Assembly: GCF_016785095.1 (NCBI RefSeq)
Contig: NZ_JAEKJB010000009.1
Location: 124,001 to 188,000, forward strand
Reading direction: 5' to 3'
Length of the DNA stretch: 64,000 bases
Source of the DNA: Alloalcanivorax marinus
GTDB taxonomy: Bacteria; Pseudomonadota; Gammaproteobacteria; Pseudomonadales; Alcanivoracaceae
The notes beneath the pieces were generated by a model. It did no database searches. It had not been told where the DNA came from and saw only the letters and a list, made by a program, of their open reading frames with translations. Positions 24,558 through 34,251 of this stretch are shown piece after piece (the first letter of the stretch is position 1; each line of letters opens with the position of its first letter). Made by a program: the position numbers and the translations under genes.

Positions 24558-26882
24558 TCAGTCGCCGAGCACCTTGAAGCGACGCCGCAGGCGGAAGCCC
24601 TGGTCGTCCACCAGGGTGAGGATGTGCCAGCCCGGGTCGGCGCGCAGGGCCCATTCATGGAAGTGTTCGGTCACGCCCAGGTAGTGATCGTCCAGGTGCC
24701 AGAACAGCCTCGCGCCGGCGCGCTCGTGGACCACCCGGAACACCGCCTGCCCGCGCTGCCCGCCCAGTTCCCGGGGAATGAAGAGGCCGGCGCCGGCGTG
24801 GGGATAGAGAATCGCCATGGGCGGGCTATGGTCCAGCTTCCGGGCCCCGGCCAGACAGTCCGAGCGCCAGGCCGGTAGCGGTCGGTAATCCGGGTGGTGC
24901 TGACGGTAGAACCAGGCCTGGGCCGGCGGCAGCACGAACCAGTCGCGGCTTTGCATCGCGGCCACCGCTTCGCAGCCACCGTGCACCCGCTGACCGTTAA
25001 CGTCCACATGCACCCGGCGATGGTGCGGTGTCACCGTTTGAAAGTGGCTGTGCAAGGGCGCCAACGCGGTCTTCGCCGGACAGCGCCCACCGGCCAGGTA
25101 ACCGTCGTCGGCGCACACCCGCACCTGCTTGAGATCGTTGAGTGGCGGTTCCGGGAACGGCGCCGGGCCCAGCAGGCTGAACACATCCAGCATCAGCGGC
25201 GCGGCGCTGTCGGCGCCGCCCAGGCGCGGCGCCGGCTCGCCATTACCGTTGCCCGCCCATACCCCCACCGTGTAGCGACCGTTGCTGCCGATTGCCCAGG
25301 CATCGCGCAGGCCATAGCTGGTGCCGGTTTTCCAGGCGATCGGCTGGCTGGACTGGTACAGCCGCCACTGGCGGGCGGTGCCGGGCCGGGCCACGTCGCG
25401 CAGCGCGTCCAGGGTCAGCCAGGCGGCGCCGGGGCTGAGCGCGAACGGCTCCGCCACCGGCGTGATGCCGGCCAGGCGGGTCACCGGCGCCGCCTGGCCG
25501 TCCCGGGCGGTGGCGATCAGACGCGCATAAATAGCGGTGAGCTGCTCCAGGGTGCCCTCGGCGCCGCCCAGCACCAGGGTCAGGCCGTAGTCGTCGGCGG
25601 AGCGGAACAGGGTGGTCATGCCCAGCTCGCGTAATTGATCGTGGAAGCGCCCCACGCCGTAGCGGCGCAGCAGGCGCACCGCCGGCACGTTCAACGAACG
25701 CGCCAGGGCCTCGTGGGCGGGCACCGCGCCACGGTATTGCCGATCGAAGTTCTCCGGGCTGTAGCCGCCATAGTTGGTGGGCAGGTCCGGGATCAGCGTG
25801 TCCGGCAGGATCAGGCCGGCATCGAGCATCAGGCCGTAGAGCAGCGGCTTGAGCACGCTGCCGGTGGAGCGCGGGCGGTTGGCGATGTCCACGGCGGCGC
25901 CGTAGGTGTCGGTATCGCCGTGCTGCACATTGCCCAGGTAGGCACGGGTTTCCAGATCGCGGTGGTCGATCACCACCACCGCCAGGTTGTGCACGCCCTG
26001 GCGGCCCAGGCGCCGGCCATGACGCTCCGCCAGCTCGCGCACCCGGCGCTGCAGGTTGGCGTCCAGGGTGGTGCGCAGCAGTGGCCCGCCGCCGTTGGCG
26101 CTGAGCGTGTCCAGCAGGCGCGGCGCCAGGGACGGCAGCGCATGGACCCGGGGCAAGGGTTCCAACCTGGCCAGGGCCAGGTCGTCGGCGTCCAGGTCGC
26201 CCTGCTGGTGCAAACGGGCCAGCAGCCGGTCGCGCTTGGCCCGCAGCCGGCCCCGGTCGCGACCCGGGTGGATCAGCGCCGGGCTGTTGGGCAGCACCGC
26301 CAGCAGCGCCGCCTCGGCCCAGCTCAAGGACTCCGGCGGGCGCCGGAAGTAACGCCAGGCGGCGGCGCGCAGGCCCACGGTGTTGCCACCGAAAGGGGCC
26401 CGGCTGGCGTACTCGATCAGAATCCGGTCCTTGCTGAGGTGCCATTCCAGACGCAGCGCCAGCCGTGCCTCGCGGAATTTCTCGGCCAGGGTGCGAGGCG
26501 GGTCGTGGTGCAGCAAGCGGGCCAGTTGCATGGTCAGGGTGGAACCACCGCTGACCACCCGACCGGCACGGACGTTGGCCAGCGCCGCCCGGCCGATGGC
26601 CAGAGGGTCCACGCCGGGGTGCTGGTCGAAGCGCCGGTCCTCGAAGGTGAGCAGCGCGCGCCGGTATTTGTCCGGCAAGGCGGTGACCGGGGCGAATCGC
26701 CACTGCTGGTCAGCGGCGATGCGCGCCGCCAGGGGCCGGCCATGGCGGTCCAGCATCAGGGTGGCGTAGTCCTCCCCGTCCAGGGTCGCCGGCAACGGCG
26801 TGAACTGCAGCCACCCCAGCACCACCAGGGCCGCCAGCAGCAACGCCGCGCCGGCCCGCCGAAGGCGACGCCGACGCTTCAC
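24558..26882 (-). CDS. pbpC: penicillin-binding protein 1C
   Basis: 774 residues, family length. There is an N-terminal Arg-rich cytoplasmic end and one membrane anchor. The glycosyltransferase (GT51) domain has EDRRFDQHPGVD with the catalytic Glu near 80 and GGSTLTMQLARLL. The transpeptidase domain has RSTGSVLKPLLY (Ser near 339), SLNVPAV and WKTGTSYGLRDAW near 515. The C-terminal about 100 residues form the BiPBP_C domain (GLFIPRELGGQ). It builds or repairs peptidoglycan in the periplasm. It lies 10 bp after the alpha-2-macroglobulin gene, the well-known pbpC-yfhM pairing. Confidence 0.93.
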   Translation of the reverse strand: MKRRRRLRRAGAALLLAALVVLGWLQFTPLPATLDGEDYATLMLDRHGRPLAARIAADQQWRFAPVTALPDKYRRALLTFEDRRFDQHPGVDPLAIGRAALANVRAGRVVSGGSTLTMQLARLLHHDPPRTLAEKFREARLALRLEWHLSKDRILIEYASRAPFGGNTVGLRAAAWRYFRRPPESLSWAEAALLAVLPNSPALIHPGRDRGRLRAKRDRLLARLHQQGDLDADDLALARLEPLPRVHALPSLAPRLLDTLSANGGGPLLRTTLDANLQRRVRELAERHGRRLGRQGVHNLAVVVIDHRDLETRAYLGNVQHGDTDTYGAAVDIANRPRSTGSVLKPLLYGLMLDAGLILPDTLIPDLPTNYGGYSPENFDRQYRGAVPAHEALARSLNVPAVRLLRRYGVGRFHDQLRELGMTTLFRSADDYGLTLVLGGAEGTLEQLTAIYARLIATARDGQAAPVTRLAGITPVAEPFALSPGAAWLTLDALRDVARPGTARQWRLYQSSQPIAWKTGTSYGLRDAWAIGSNGRYTVGVWAGNGNGEPAPRLGGADSAAPLMLDVFSLLGPAPFPEPPLNDLKQVRVCADDGYLAGGRCPAKTALAPLHSHFQTVTPHHRRVHVDVNGQRVHGGCEAVAAMQSRDWFVLPPAQAWFYRQHHPDYRPLPAWRSDCLAGARKLDHSPPMAILYPHAGAGLFIPRELGGQRGQAVFRVVHERAGARLFWHLDDHYLGVTEHFHEWALRADPGWHILTLVDDQGFRLRRRFKVLGD

Positions 26883-26892
26883 GGGCGGTCCC

Positions 26893-29800
26893 TCAATCGG
26901 CGCCGGCCGGGCGGGTTACTTCCACCCAGCGGCCCTGGTCCCGGGCACGGATATCCCCCCGGTACATGGCCTCCACCTGCCAGCCGGGCAGATAGAAACG
27001 GCCGGCGAAAGTGGCGTTGAGCCCCAGGTGGTAGGTGCGGCTCTTGCCGGCGGGCAACGAGAAGTAGCTGAGCACCCGGTCGTCGCGCTGGTCCCGGTAA
27101 TCCACCGGCTCGGCCTGCTCATCCCCGGCCAGCCGGCTGTCGGTGATCTGCCAGCCGGACGGGATCACCTGGGTGAGCGCCACGTTGTCCAGGTGCTGAC
27201 CACTGTGGTTGGTGATCGTCACCGTGGCGCGGAAGTCGGTGCCCTGGGCCAGGGATGCCGGGTTCAGCTCGCGGCCATCCAGGGTGCGGAAGCGGGCACT
27301 CAGATTGAGGCCATGGCTCTCCGCCCGTTCCTGGCCGGCGGCCGGCGTGCCGCGGGTGCTTACCGACACGAACAGGCGCCGTTCGCTGTCGTTGCGAATC
27401 GCCAGCTCGGCGCTGTGATCGCCCAACGCCAGGGCCTGGCGGAACACCGGTGACTGGCTGCTGATGGCCTGCCAGTCGCCGTCGTCGCGCCGCCAGGCGA
27501 AATCATAGCCCTGGCCGCCGGCACTGCCGGCGAAGCGGGCCATGGCCATCAGCGCCCAGGCGGTGCTCTGCGTGGAGTACCAGTTCCGGGATGCCAACTG
27601 GCTGGCGATGACACGGGCCTGCTCCCAGGCGGCCTCGCTGTCGCCACGGGCGTCCAGCACCATCAACGCGATGGCCTGGTCACGCAACCGTGAGCCGTAG
27701 GTGGGCCCGGGGCTGAGGTAGTCGCCGGCGTCATCGCGGGCGGCGGCCAGCAATTCGCCGGCCACCTCGGTGAGCCCCATCTGCTGGTAGGCCGCCGCCA
27801 GCAGCCAGCGACCGGCGCGGTAACTGGCCTGGCCGTGGCTCTGCTCGCCGGCACGGGCCTGATAGGCCTCGCGCAGGCGATTCATGGCACCCACCTCCGG
27901 CTCACCGGCCAGGGCCAGGGTGTACAGGCGGTAGGCCTGGGCCGCCCACTGCCAGGGGAAACGACCGGGGCTCTGCCCTACCCGGCTCTGGTAGGCCCGC
28001 CAGGCATCGAGCATGTCGGCGGGCACCGCATAACCCTGGCGCCGGGCTTCCAGCAGGAAGTGGCCGGCGTAGGTGGTGCCCCAGTCGGTGACGCTGTCGC
28101 CTCCGGGCCAGTAGCTGAAACCGCCACCCCGCTGAAAGCGCCGCAGCCGCTGGATGGCCGCGTCCACGTTTTCCTGCACGGCGGCCTGCTGCTCCGCGCT
28201 GAGAGTGGTGAGCCGCGACAGATAGAGCTGCGGCAGCACCCCCGACACGGTCTGCTCGATGCAGCCGTGGGGGTATTCGATCAGGTATTCCAGGCGCCGT
28301 TCCAGGCCCATGTCCGGCAGGCTGCTCACCGTGAGCAGGCTTTCATTGGTGCCCGGCAGGCCATGGGGGGTGTGCGTCAGGCTCCAGCTGGCGCCGGGCT
28401 CCAACAGCTTGCCGCTGTCACGCACCGTGGGCGGGTTGGCGCTGCGCACCGGCAAGTGCACGGTTTCCTCGGCGCGGTGGTCGCCGGCCCGGGCGCGCAC
28501 CGTCACGTCGGCGATACCGGTGGCGTCGCCGGCCTTGAGGGACAGCGCCGCCACCTGGTCACCGCTTTCGGTGAAGTTCAGGCTGGCGCTGTCCCGGGTC
28601 AGGGTCAGCGGTGCCTGGGCCTCGGCGCTGACCGCCACCTTCCCGAGCCCGTCCTTGGCGGCGAACACCGTCACCGGCAGATCCAGGGTCTCGCCGGGGC
28701 CAAGCACCCGGGGCAGCGTCGACAGCAGGGTCAGCGGCTGGGTCACGGTGACATCCTGCTCGGCGTGGCCGTAGGCCCGCTCATTGCCGGCCACCACCAT
28801 CACCCGCACCTGGCCCATGTAGGGCGGCAGGTCGATGTCGTGCTCGCGGGTCTCGCCTTTCTTGAGCTGGAACGGACCGGCGAAGCGCACCACCGGCGGG
28901 AACCGGCGGCGGCGTTGCTCCTCGCCGTCCTGGAGGGCGTCGGAGCCACCCAACGCCAGCAATTGGTCGAGTTCGCCGCCGTAGGCACCCACCACCTGAT
29001 CGAACAGGTCCCAGGTGAGCACGCCCAGGGCCTCGCGCTGGTAGAAAGCGTCATGGGGACGCGGCGTGGCGAAAGCGGTGATGCCCAGCAGACCCTCATC
29101 CACCACCGCCAGGGTGTAGGTCATGGCCCTGCCCTTGGCCTCCGACACCGCCACCTTCAGGGTGGCGTCCGGCTTCACTTCCTCGGGCGCCCGGATCTCC
29201 GGGACCAGCCGGGTGGCCGGGTCCTCCACCATCAGCGGCGCGATGCCGTAGAGACGGATCGGCCGATCGTTGTCGCGGCCGCGATGGGGCTGCAGCAACG
29301 CCACATGTACATAGACATTGGGCGCCATCTCGGCGGTGACCGGGATGTCCAGGGTCAGGCTTTCGCCCTCCTTGCCGGTATCGTCCACCCAGTAGTGGTC
29401 GAGCACCCGGTCACCGGTTTCCAGGCTCACCAGCAGGCGGCCCTGGCCGCTGGCGGGCACCCGTACCCGGGCGGTCTCGCCCACCTGGTACTGGTCCTTG
29501 TCGCTGGACAGGGCCAGGCGGGTGGCGGCATCGCCCTGGGCATTGCGCTCGCCGCTCCAGCCCAGGTAAACGCTTTGCGAGGCGCAGTGGCGGCCATCTT
29601 GCTGGCACACCCGCAGCAGATAGCGGCCCCATTCGTAGTCGGCGCCGGCCAGCGTCCACTGGGCGCGGCCCTGGGCATCGCTGACGAGGCTTTCCTCGCG
29701 CAGTTTCTCGGTATGCGGGTCACTGATGAAGTGGGTCAGGTCGCGGCCACCCCGGTCCCACCACCAACGCCAGTCGATGCGGTAGAGGCTCAGGGTGAGG

Positions 29801-32490
29801 TCACGGCCGGCTTCGGGCTTGCCGTCCCGATCCAGGGCCAGCAGGCCGATTTCATGGTCCCGGTCGCGGCCCAGGGAATCGCCCCAGCCGCTGCCTTTCG
29901 GCACCCGGAGGCCCACCCAGTGCGCGTATGGAGACACCGGCAGCCGTTTCACCTGGGTGCTGTAATCGCCGCTTTGCTCGAACACCCGGCTGGTAAGCAG
30001 GGCCGCCGCCATGCCCGGCGGCGTGATGTCCGGCACCTGCAGCGGGAAGCGGGCGTCACCGGCGGCGTCCAGGGTGCCCTCGAAGGCGGTGAAGTCGTTC
30101 GCGCCGAGATTCCGGGTCGGGTCGGTGAAGGTGAAGCCGTCATAGCCTTTGAAGGGAGCGCCGGCATTGACCAGGCGCGCCTTGACGTCGGCTTTCAGGC
30201 CGCCGGCGCGGGCGCCATTGAGCCATTGGCCGTGCAGGGTGACCGGGTTATCGCCGCCGACTTTAAGCGGCTCCGGCGCATCCAGTTCGATCTTCAGGCG
30301 GTTGGGCTTGATCGCTTCCACCCGCAGCGGCGTGTCGAAATAACGCTCGCCGACCCGCGCCACCGCCCGCCAGTTGCCGGTGGGCGCGTCCTCGCTGGTG
30401 CTCAGGGTAAAGGCATGGAACTGGCCCACCGGCTCGGCGCTGCTGTAGCTGGCCACCTTGTCGCCACGCGGGTCGAACCAATCCAGGGTTACCGGGTGGT
30501 CGTCCGGCAGGCGGTTGTGCGGGTCCGCCAGGATGAAGGTCAGGTGGATATCGTCACCGGGCCGCCAAACGTCCCGTTCGCCATAGAAAAAGCCCTTGAG
30601 ACCATCGCGAACCCGCTCGCCACCGGTATTGAACTGGTTGGTGGGCAGCGCCCGGTTGCGGGCCAGTTTCAGGTAACCGCGATCCTTGTTGTCCCGGGCC
30701 ACCAGATAGAACGGCGCGCCATCCAGGGCCAGGGTCACCTCGCCCTTGTTGTTGGTGGTGCCACTGGCCAGCACCTGGTGCTGGTAGTTGTGCACGGTGA
30801 CCCTCACCTTGGTGGCCGGGGTATTGTCGTCCAGATGAGTGGCGATCACCGTAAGGCGGTCGCTTTCGCCCTGCTTGGCGATCAGGCCCAGGTTCGATGC
30901 CAGGAAGGCGCGACTGGATTCGGCGCGATCATTGTAGCGGTAGTAGGCATCGGAACAGGGGTCATCGCGCTCGCTCCATCTCAAATAACCGGCGTCGCGG
31001 TAGTAGCGGCTCAACCGGTCCTGGTCGTCGACCGCCTGGCCAGGGCCCTCGTAGCTGTCCGGCAGCTCGGCCACCCGCCGCGGGCCGTCACCCTGGCACA
31101 GGTAGTCGATGGTCTCGCCATCCAGTTTGAGGGTGAGCATGATCAGGCCGTTGGGATGACCGGCCATCAGCTCGGACAGATCGAGCCGATAGCGCTGCCA
31201 GTCATCCCCGGTGCCGGGCGGCAGGGACAGGGTCTTCTGCCACAGGTAGCGGCCGGCGCGGCTGTCCTGGTAGGCGGCGTCCAGTTCATTGTTTTGCAGG
31301 TAGGCGGCGATGTTGTCCTCGAACACCTCGAAGGCCTGCACCTTCACCGCCTTGGCGGCCACCGCCTCGAACGGCACGCTCAGAGTCTCGCCATTGGGCA
31401 AAATCACGCCCTCGCCGACGAAACGCACGCCGGGCTTGGCCACGGTCAGCGTCAGCTCCTGCTCGAAGGCGCTGTCCAGCCGCGCGCGGCTGGCGCTGCG
31501 CAGGCCCGGCTCGATGCGCAACCGGAAACGACCGTCGCCCAGGTCGTCGCGGTCCTCCGGGTAAACGCGCAGGCGGCTGCCGTCGATGCGCACCCGGGCC
31601 TCCTTGCCGTTCAGGGTGACCAGGCCGGCGCTGTTCTGGGTGCCCATCAGTGCCTCGGAGAACTGCACGAGGATCTGTGGTTCCGGGTAGCTCAGGGTAC
31701 GCGCGGTGGTGACACGGAATTCTCCGGGAGCGGGCACCGGGTAGCTTCGTTCGCCGCTGTCGTCCACGTCCAGGGACGCGCCATCCCAGCGCAAAATCAC
31801 CGGCGCCGCGCCATCGCTGCGCTGGATGCCGGAGATCACGAATTCATGGTTGAGGCTGGCGGCGTCATGCTGCCAGGCGATGTCCAGGGTCCGGTCGCCC
31901 TGGCGGGCGGTCAGCACCGACTGCGCCTGCGCCGGGTCGGCCTGGTCCCGGGTGCGCAGGGCGCCGCTCATGCGCATGGCGCTTTCGTCACCGGGTTCCG
32001 GTGCCAGGGCATCCACGCGCAGACTGAGGTGCTGGGTCATCACGGTGACGTCGGCGCGCAGTGGCGGCAGGCCATCATCCACTCCGGAGAGTCCCTGGGC
32101 GAACAGGGTCAGTTGCAGGGTCTGGCCGGCGGGCAGCGCCTGGCGCGGACGGATTTCCAGGCGGTCGCGGGCGGTGAACACCGCCTCGAAGGACTGCTCC
32201 GGGGCCAGCCGGGCGACACCGTCGACGGGCTTGTCGAGGCCGCTTTCATCCACCACCGGGTGGGTGAAACGCACCACCAGGGGCGCCCGGGCGCTGACCG
32301 CGCCATGGGGCCAGCTGTCCAGATGATCACGCCAGCGCGGGTCCGGGGCCGGCGCGGTGTCGGCGGCCTGATCCGCCGGCGCGTCGGGTACCGGCTGGGC
32401 GGCCTGCTGGTCCGGGGCCTCCGGCGCCGGATCGCAGGCCAGCAGGGACAAAGCCAGAAACAGCAGCACGCCACAATGATGTAATCGCAT
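26893..32490 (-). CDS. yfhM: bacterial alpha-2-macroglobulin lipoprotein (YfhM family)
   Basis: 1865 residues, longer than E. coli YfhM (1653). The lipobox is LALSLLAC at the N-terminus, followed by a Pro/Ala/Gln-rich stretch. Successive macroglobulin beta domains follow. The thioester motif reads GCIEQT near residue 1409 (C-x-E-Q, with Ile where E. coli has Leu), inside YLIEYPHG...VSGVLPQLYL, and a helical thioester domain (about 1380-1690) plus receptor-like C-terminal domain complete it. It traps attacking proteases in the periplasm by thioester cross-linking and works with PbpC, encoded 10 bp downstream. The start ATG is unusually close to AAAGGA. Confidence 0.92.
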   Translation of the reverse strand: MRLHHCGVLLFLALSLLACDPAPEAPDQQAAQPVPDAPADQAADTAPAPDPRWRDHLDSWPHGAVSARAPLVVRFTHPVVDESGLDKPVDGVARLAPEQSFEAVFTARDRLEIRPRQALPAGQTLQLTLFAQGLSGVDDGLPPLRADVTVMTQHLSLRVDALAPEPGDESAMRMSGALRTRDQADPAQAQSVLTARQGDRTLDIAWQHDAASLNHEFVISGIQRSDGAAPVILRWDGASLDVDDSGERSYPVPAPGEFRVTTARTLSYPEPQILVQFSEALMGTQNSAGLVTLNGKEARVRIDGSRLRVYPEDRDDLGDGRFRLRIEPGLRSASRARLDSAFEQELTLTVAKPGVRFVGEGVILPNGETLSVPFEAVAAKAVKVQAFEVFEDNIAAYLQNNELDAAYQDSRAGRYLWQKTLSLPPGTGDDWQRYRLDLSELMAGHPNGLIMLTLKLDGETIDYLCQGDGPRRVAELPDSYEGPGQAVDDQDRLSRYYRDAGYLRWSERDDPCSDAYYRYNDRAESSRAFLASNLGLIAKQGESDRLTVIATHLDDNTPATKVRVTVHNYQHQVLASGTTNNKGEVTLALDGAPFYLVARDNKDRGYLKLARNRALPTNQFNTGGERVRDGLKGFFYGERDVWRPGDDIHLTFILADPHNRLPDDHPVTLDWFDPRGDKVASYSSAEPVGQFHAFTLSTSEDAPTGNWRAVARVGERYFDTPLRVEAIKPNRLKIELDAPEPLKVGGDNPVTLHGQWLNGARAGGLKADVKARLVNAGAPFKGYDGFTFTDPTRNLGANDFTAFEGTLDAAGDARFPLQVPDITPPGMAAALLTSRVFEQSGDYSTQVKRLPVSPYAHWVGLRVPKGSGWGDSLGRDRDHEIGLLALDRDGKPEAGRDLTLSLYRIDWRWWWDRGGRDLTHFISDPHTEKLREESLVSDAQGRAQWTLAGADYEWGRYLLRVCQQDGRHCASQSVYLGWSGERNAQGDAATRLALSSDKDQYQVGETARVRVPASGQGRLLVSLETGDRVLDHYWVDDTGKEGESLTLDIPVTAEMAPNVYVHVALLQPHRGRDNDRPIRLYGIAPLMVEDPATRLVPEIRAPEEVKPDATLKVAVSEAKGRAMTYTLAVVDEGLLGITAFATPRPHDAFYQREALGVLTWDLFDQVVGAYGGELDQLLALGGSDALQDGEEQRRRRFPPVVRFAGPFQLKKGETREHDIDLPPYMGQVRVMVVAGNERAYGHAEQDVTVTQPLTLLSTLPRVLGPGETLDLPVTVFAAKDGLGKVAVSAEAQAPLTLTRDSASLNFTESGDQVAALSLKAGDATGIADVTVRARAGDHRAEETVHLPVRSANPPTVRDSGKLLEPGASWSLTHTPHGLPGTNESLLTVSSLPDMGLERRLEYLIEYPHGCIEQTVSGVLPQLYLSRLTTLSAEQQAAVQENVDAAIQRLRRFQRGGGFSYWPGGDSVTDWGTTYAGHFLLEARRQGYAVPADMLDAWRAYQSRVGQSPGRFPWQWAAQAYRLYTLALAGEPEVGAMNRLREAYQARAGEQSHGQASYRAGRWLLAAAYQQMGLTEVAGELLAAARDDAGDYLSPGPTYGSRLRDQAIALMVLDARGDSEAAWEQARVIASQLASRNWYSTQSTAWALMAMARFAGSAGGQGYDFAWRRDDGDWQAISSQSPVFRQALALGDHSAELAIRNDSERRLFVSVSTRGTPAAGQERAESHGLNLSARFRTLDGRELNPASLAQGTDFRATVTITNHSGQHLDNVALTQVIPSGWQITDSRLAGDEQAEPVDYRDQRDDRVLSYFSLPAGKSRTYHLGLNATFAGRFYLPGWQVEAMYRGDIRARDQGRWVEVTRPAGAD

Positions 32491-32639
32491 TCCTTTGACC
32501 GCCTTTGTGGTTATTTGGAAAGACCGAGAGTCGGACCGGCAAAATTAGCACAATGGCGACGCCGATTCGGCGACGCCTTTGTTAAAAAACAGCATCCCGG
32601 GAAAAAATGCTCATCGCCGGCCAGCGATATAGGGACGGA

Positions 32640-32817
32640 CACTTATTGACCAACGGAGCGTTTGTGAACGGCTGTACAGCTAATGTCTTTGAACCCGGTC
32701 ACGGACATACTGATTTCCGTCGACGAAGTCCCATCCGTCGACGGCGGAGTTTCGGCTCCGTGATAGCTCTCCCGAGCCAAACGATTCATCGGCGCCCTCT
32801 GGGCGCCGTTTTTTTTG
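32640..32817 (+). ncRNA. candidate small RNA ending in a strong intrinsic terminator
   Basis: The 390-bp gap 32491-32880 has no convincing gene. On the plus strand it shows three consecutive hairpins: CCGTCGACG/CGTCGACGG (32717-32744, 9-bp perfect, 10-base loop), directly abutted by CGGAG/CTCCG (32745-32760), then the terminator at 32790-32816. A palindrome GCTGTACAGC lies at 32671-32680 and a TTGACC at 32646-32651, without a fitting -10. A further near-perfect hairpin with a T-rich tail is at 32555-32577. No plus-strand gene ends here, so the terminator has no other client. The 5' end is a guess. Confidence 0.35.
32790..32816 (+). terminator. Rho-independent terminator
   Basis: An 8-bp perfect stem, CGGCGCCC/GGGCGCCG, with a 3-base loop is followed by eight T residues on the plus strand. 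There is no A-run on the other side, so it works on the plus strand only, although both flanking genes are on the minus strand. Confidence 0.8.
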
Positions 32818-32880
32818 GTTCATCGCGCTTTAGCGGAAGAAACGTCTCGCCGAGGTCCCCGATAGAGGGTCAGGCCGGCC

Positions 32881-34251
32881 CTACTGGAGCATGAAGGTCT
32901 GGTATTCCAGGCGCCCCATGCTGCGCTCCACCAGCCACAGCCCCAGAATCACGCACACCGCCAGCGCCATCAGAAAGCCGTAGCCGAAGAATTGCGGCCC
33001 GAGCATCAGGCTGATGCCGGTGAACAGGATGTTGAGCACCAGGAACAGGCCGGTAAGAACCACCAGAATGGCGCGCTGATCCAGATAGCAGAACACATTG
33101 ATGATGGCCAGGAACACCACCTGCAATCCGGCGGCCACCAGCTGCACCTTGAGCAAGGGAAGGTAGAGAGTAGAGATACCCAGGGCGGCGAAGATGTCCG
33201 GAGCCACCACCATGATCAGCAGAGCGGCAATGGCCTGGATCTTGATGATCTGGAACACCCCCACGCGGATGGTGGCCACCATGCGGTTGCGCATGTCCTC
33301 GATGTACGACAGCGAGCCCCCCTGGCGCACCGCATCGTAGAAGTTGGTGTAGTACTCGACGAAGTCGGTTTCCATGCGCACCAGGAAGATCGCCATGCCC
33401 GGGATCAGCGACAGGTAGGCCAGGAAAACCGGAATGTCGTAGATCAGCGAGGCGCGCAGCGGGCCGATCACCGGGCTGCCGGTGGCCGGGTCGAACCAGA
33501 ACATCAACTTGTCCGCCCACACCCCGGCGTTGAACAGCAACCCCACCAACATCAGGCTCGGGTACAGCCAGCCGCGCTGGAACAACTCGAACGATACCGA
33601 GCGGCGGGATGGAAAAGCCCGGGTGATCAGCACCAGCATGCCACCCAGTAGCGCCACCTGGCCGATCAGAAACCCGAGCAGCAGCCCTTCCAGATCATAG
33701 CCGCGCAGCAGAAAGGCGGTGCCCACGGTCAGCCCGTAACCCAGGGCGTAGAGCAGCACGATGGCCCGGTACTGCTTCATCCCCGAGAGAAAGATGGTGG
33801 CGATCCAGATGTTACTGACCACCACGAAAGCCGCCACCAGCACCACCCGGAACAGTACGCTCTGCTCCGGAAACAGCCACAGCACGGCGATGGTGGCCAG
33901 CACCCCGCCGACCACCGTGACCAGCAGGGTGACGCCACCGAAATTGGACAGGATCAGGTCGTTGCGCTTCTCGAACAGGCGATCGGCGCAGAAACGGGTG
34001 AACGCCAGCTGCAGGGTGCCGGTGAGAATCAGGCTGAAAGCGATGATGTAGGTGATGGTGACCTGGAACTGGGTCACCGCCGCCGCCGGCGTCACCACCG
34101 AAAAGGTCAGCAGCCCGGTGGCCAGAATGCCCAGGATCGACAACACCCAGGGCCCGGAGCCGATCACGCCGGCATAGGCGTAGGCACGCAACATGCCCAG
34201 CAGGCTGTCCTGGCGCATCAGTTTGCGCAGTTCGAAGCCGATGCCCGCCAT
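32881..34251 (-). CDS. pelG: Pel exopolysaccharide inner-membrane transporter PelG
   Basis: 456 residues, close to P. aeruginosa PelG, with about twelve membrane helices of the MOP/Wzx flippase superfamily. The N-terminus MAGIGFELRKLMRQDSLLG is characteristic. PelG moves the growing partially acetylated galactosamine/glucosamine polymer across the inner membrane with PelD, PelE and PelF. It is the last gene of the pel operon; its start overlaps the pelF stop by one base. Confidence 0.93.
   Translation of the reverse strand: MAGIGFELRKLMRQDSLLGMLRAYAYAGVIGSGPWVLSILGILATGLLTFSVVTPAAAVTQFQVTITYIIAFSLILTGTLQLAFTRFCADRLFEKRNDLILSNFGGVTLLVTVVGGVLATIAVLWLFPEQSVLFRVVLVAAFVVVSNIWIATIFLSGMKQYRAIVLLYALGYGLTVGTAFLLRGYDLEGLLLGFLIGQVALLGGMLVLITRAFPSRRSVSFELFQRGWLYPSLMLVGLLFNAGVWADKLMFWFDPATGSPVIGPLRASLIYDIPVFLAYLSLIPGMAIFLVRMETDFVEYYTNFYDAVRQGGSLSYIEDMRNRMVATIRVGVFQIIKIQAIAALLIMVVAPDIFAALGISTLYLPLLKVQLVAAGLQVVFLAIINVFCYLDQRAILVVLTGLFLVLNILFTGISLMLGPQFFGYGFLMALAVCVILGLWLVERSMGRLEYQTFMLQ

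Noticed and set aside
27835..32484. A 1549-codon open frame antisense to the alpha-2-macroglobulin gene
   Set aside because: It is a by-product of high GC3 in the opposite gene; its product is Gln/His/Ala-rich with no domain, while the sense strand has lipobox and thioester motifs.
32640..32817. Cyclic-di-GMP riboswitch, RsmY/Z-type RNA or 4.5S RNA
   Set aside because: None of their conserved core motifs could be found, and the RNA would run away from the pel operon.
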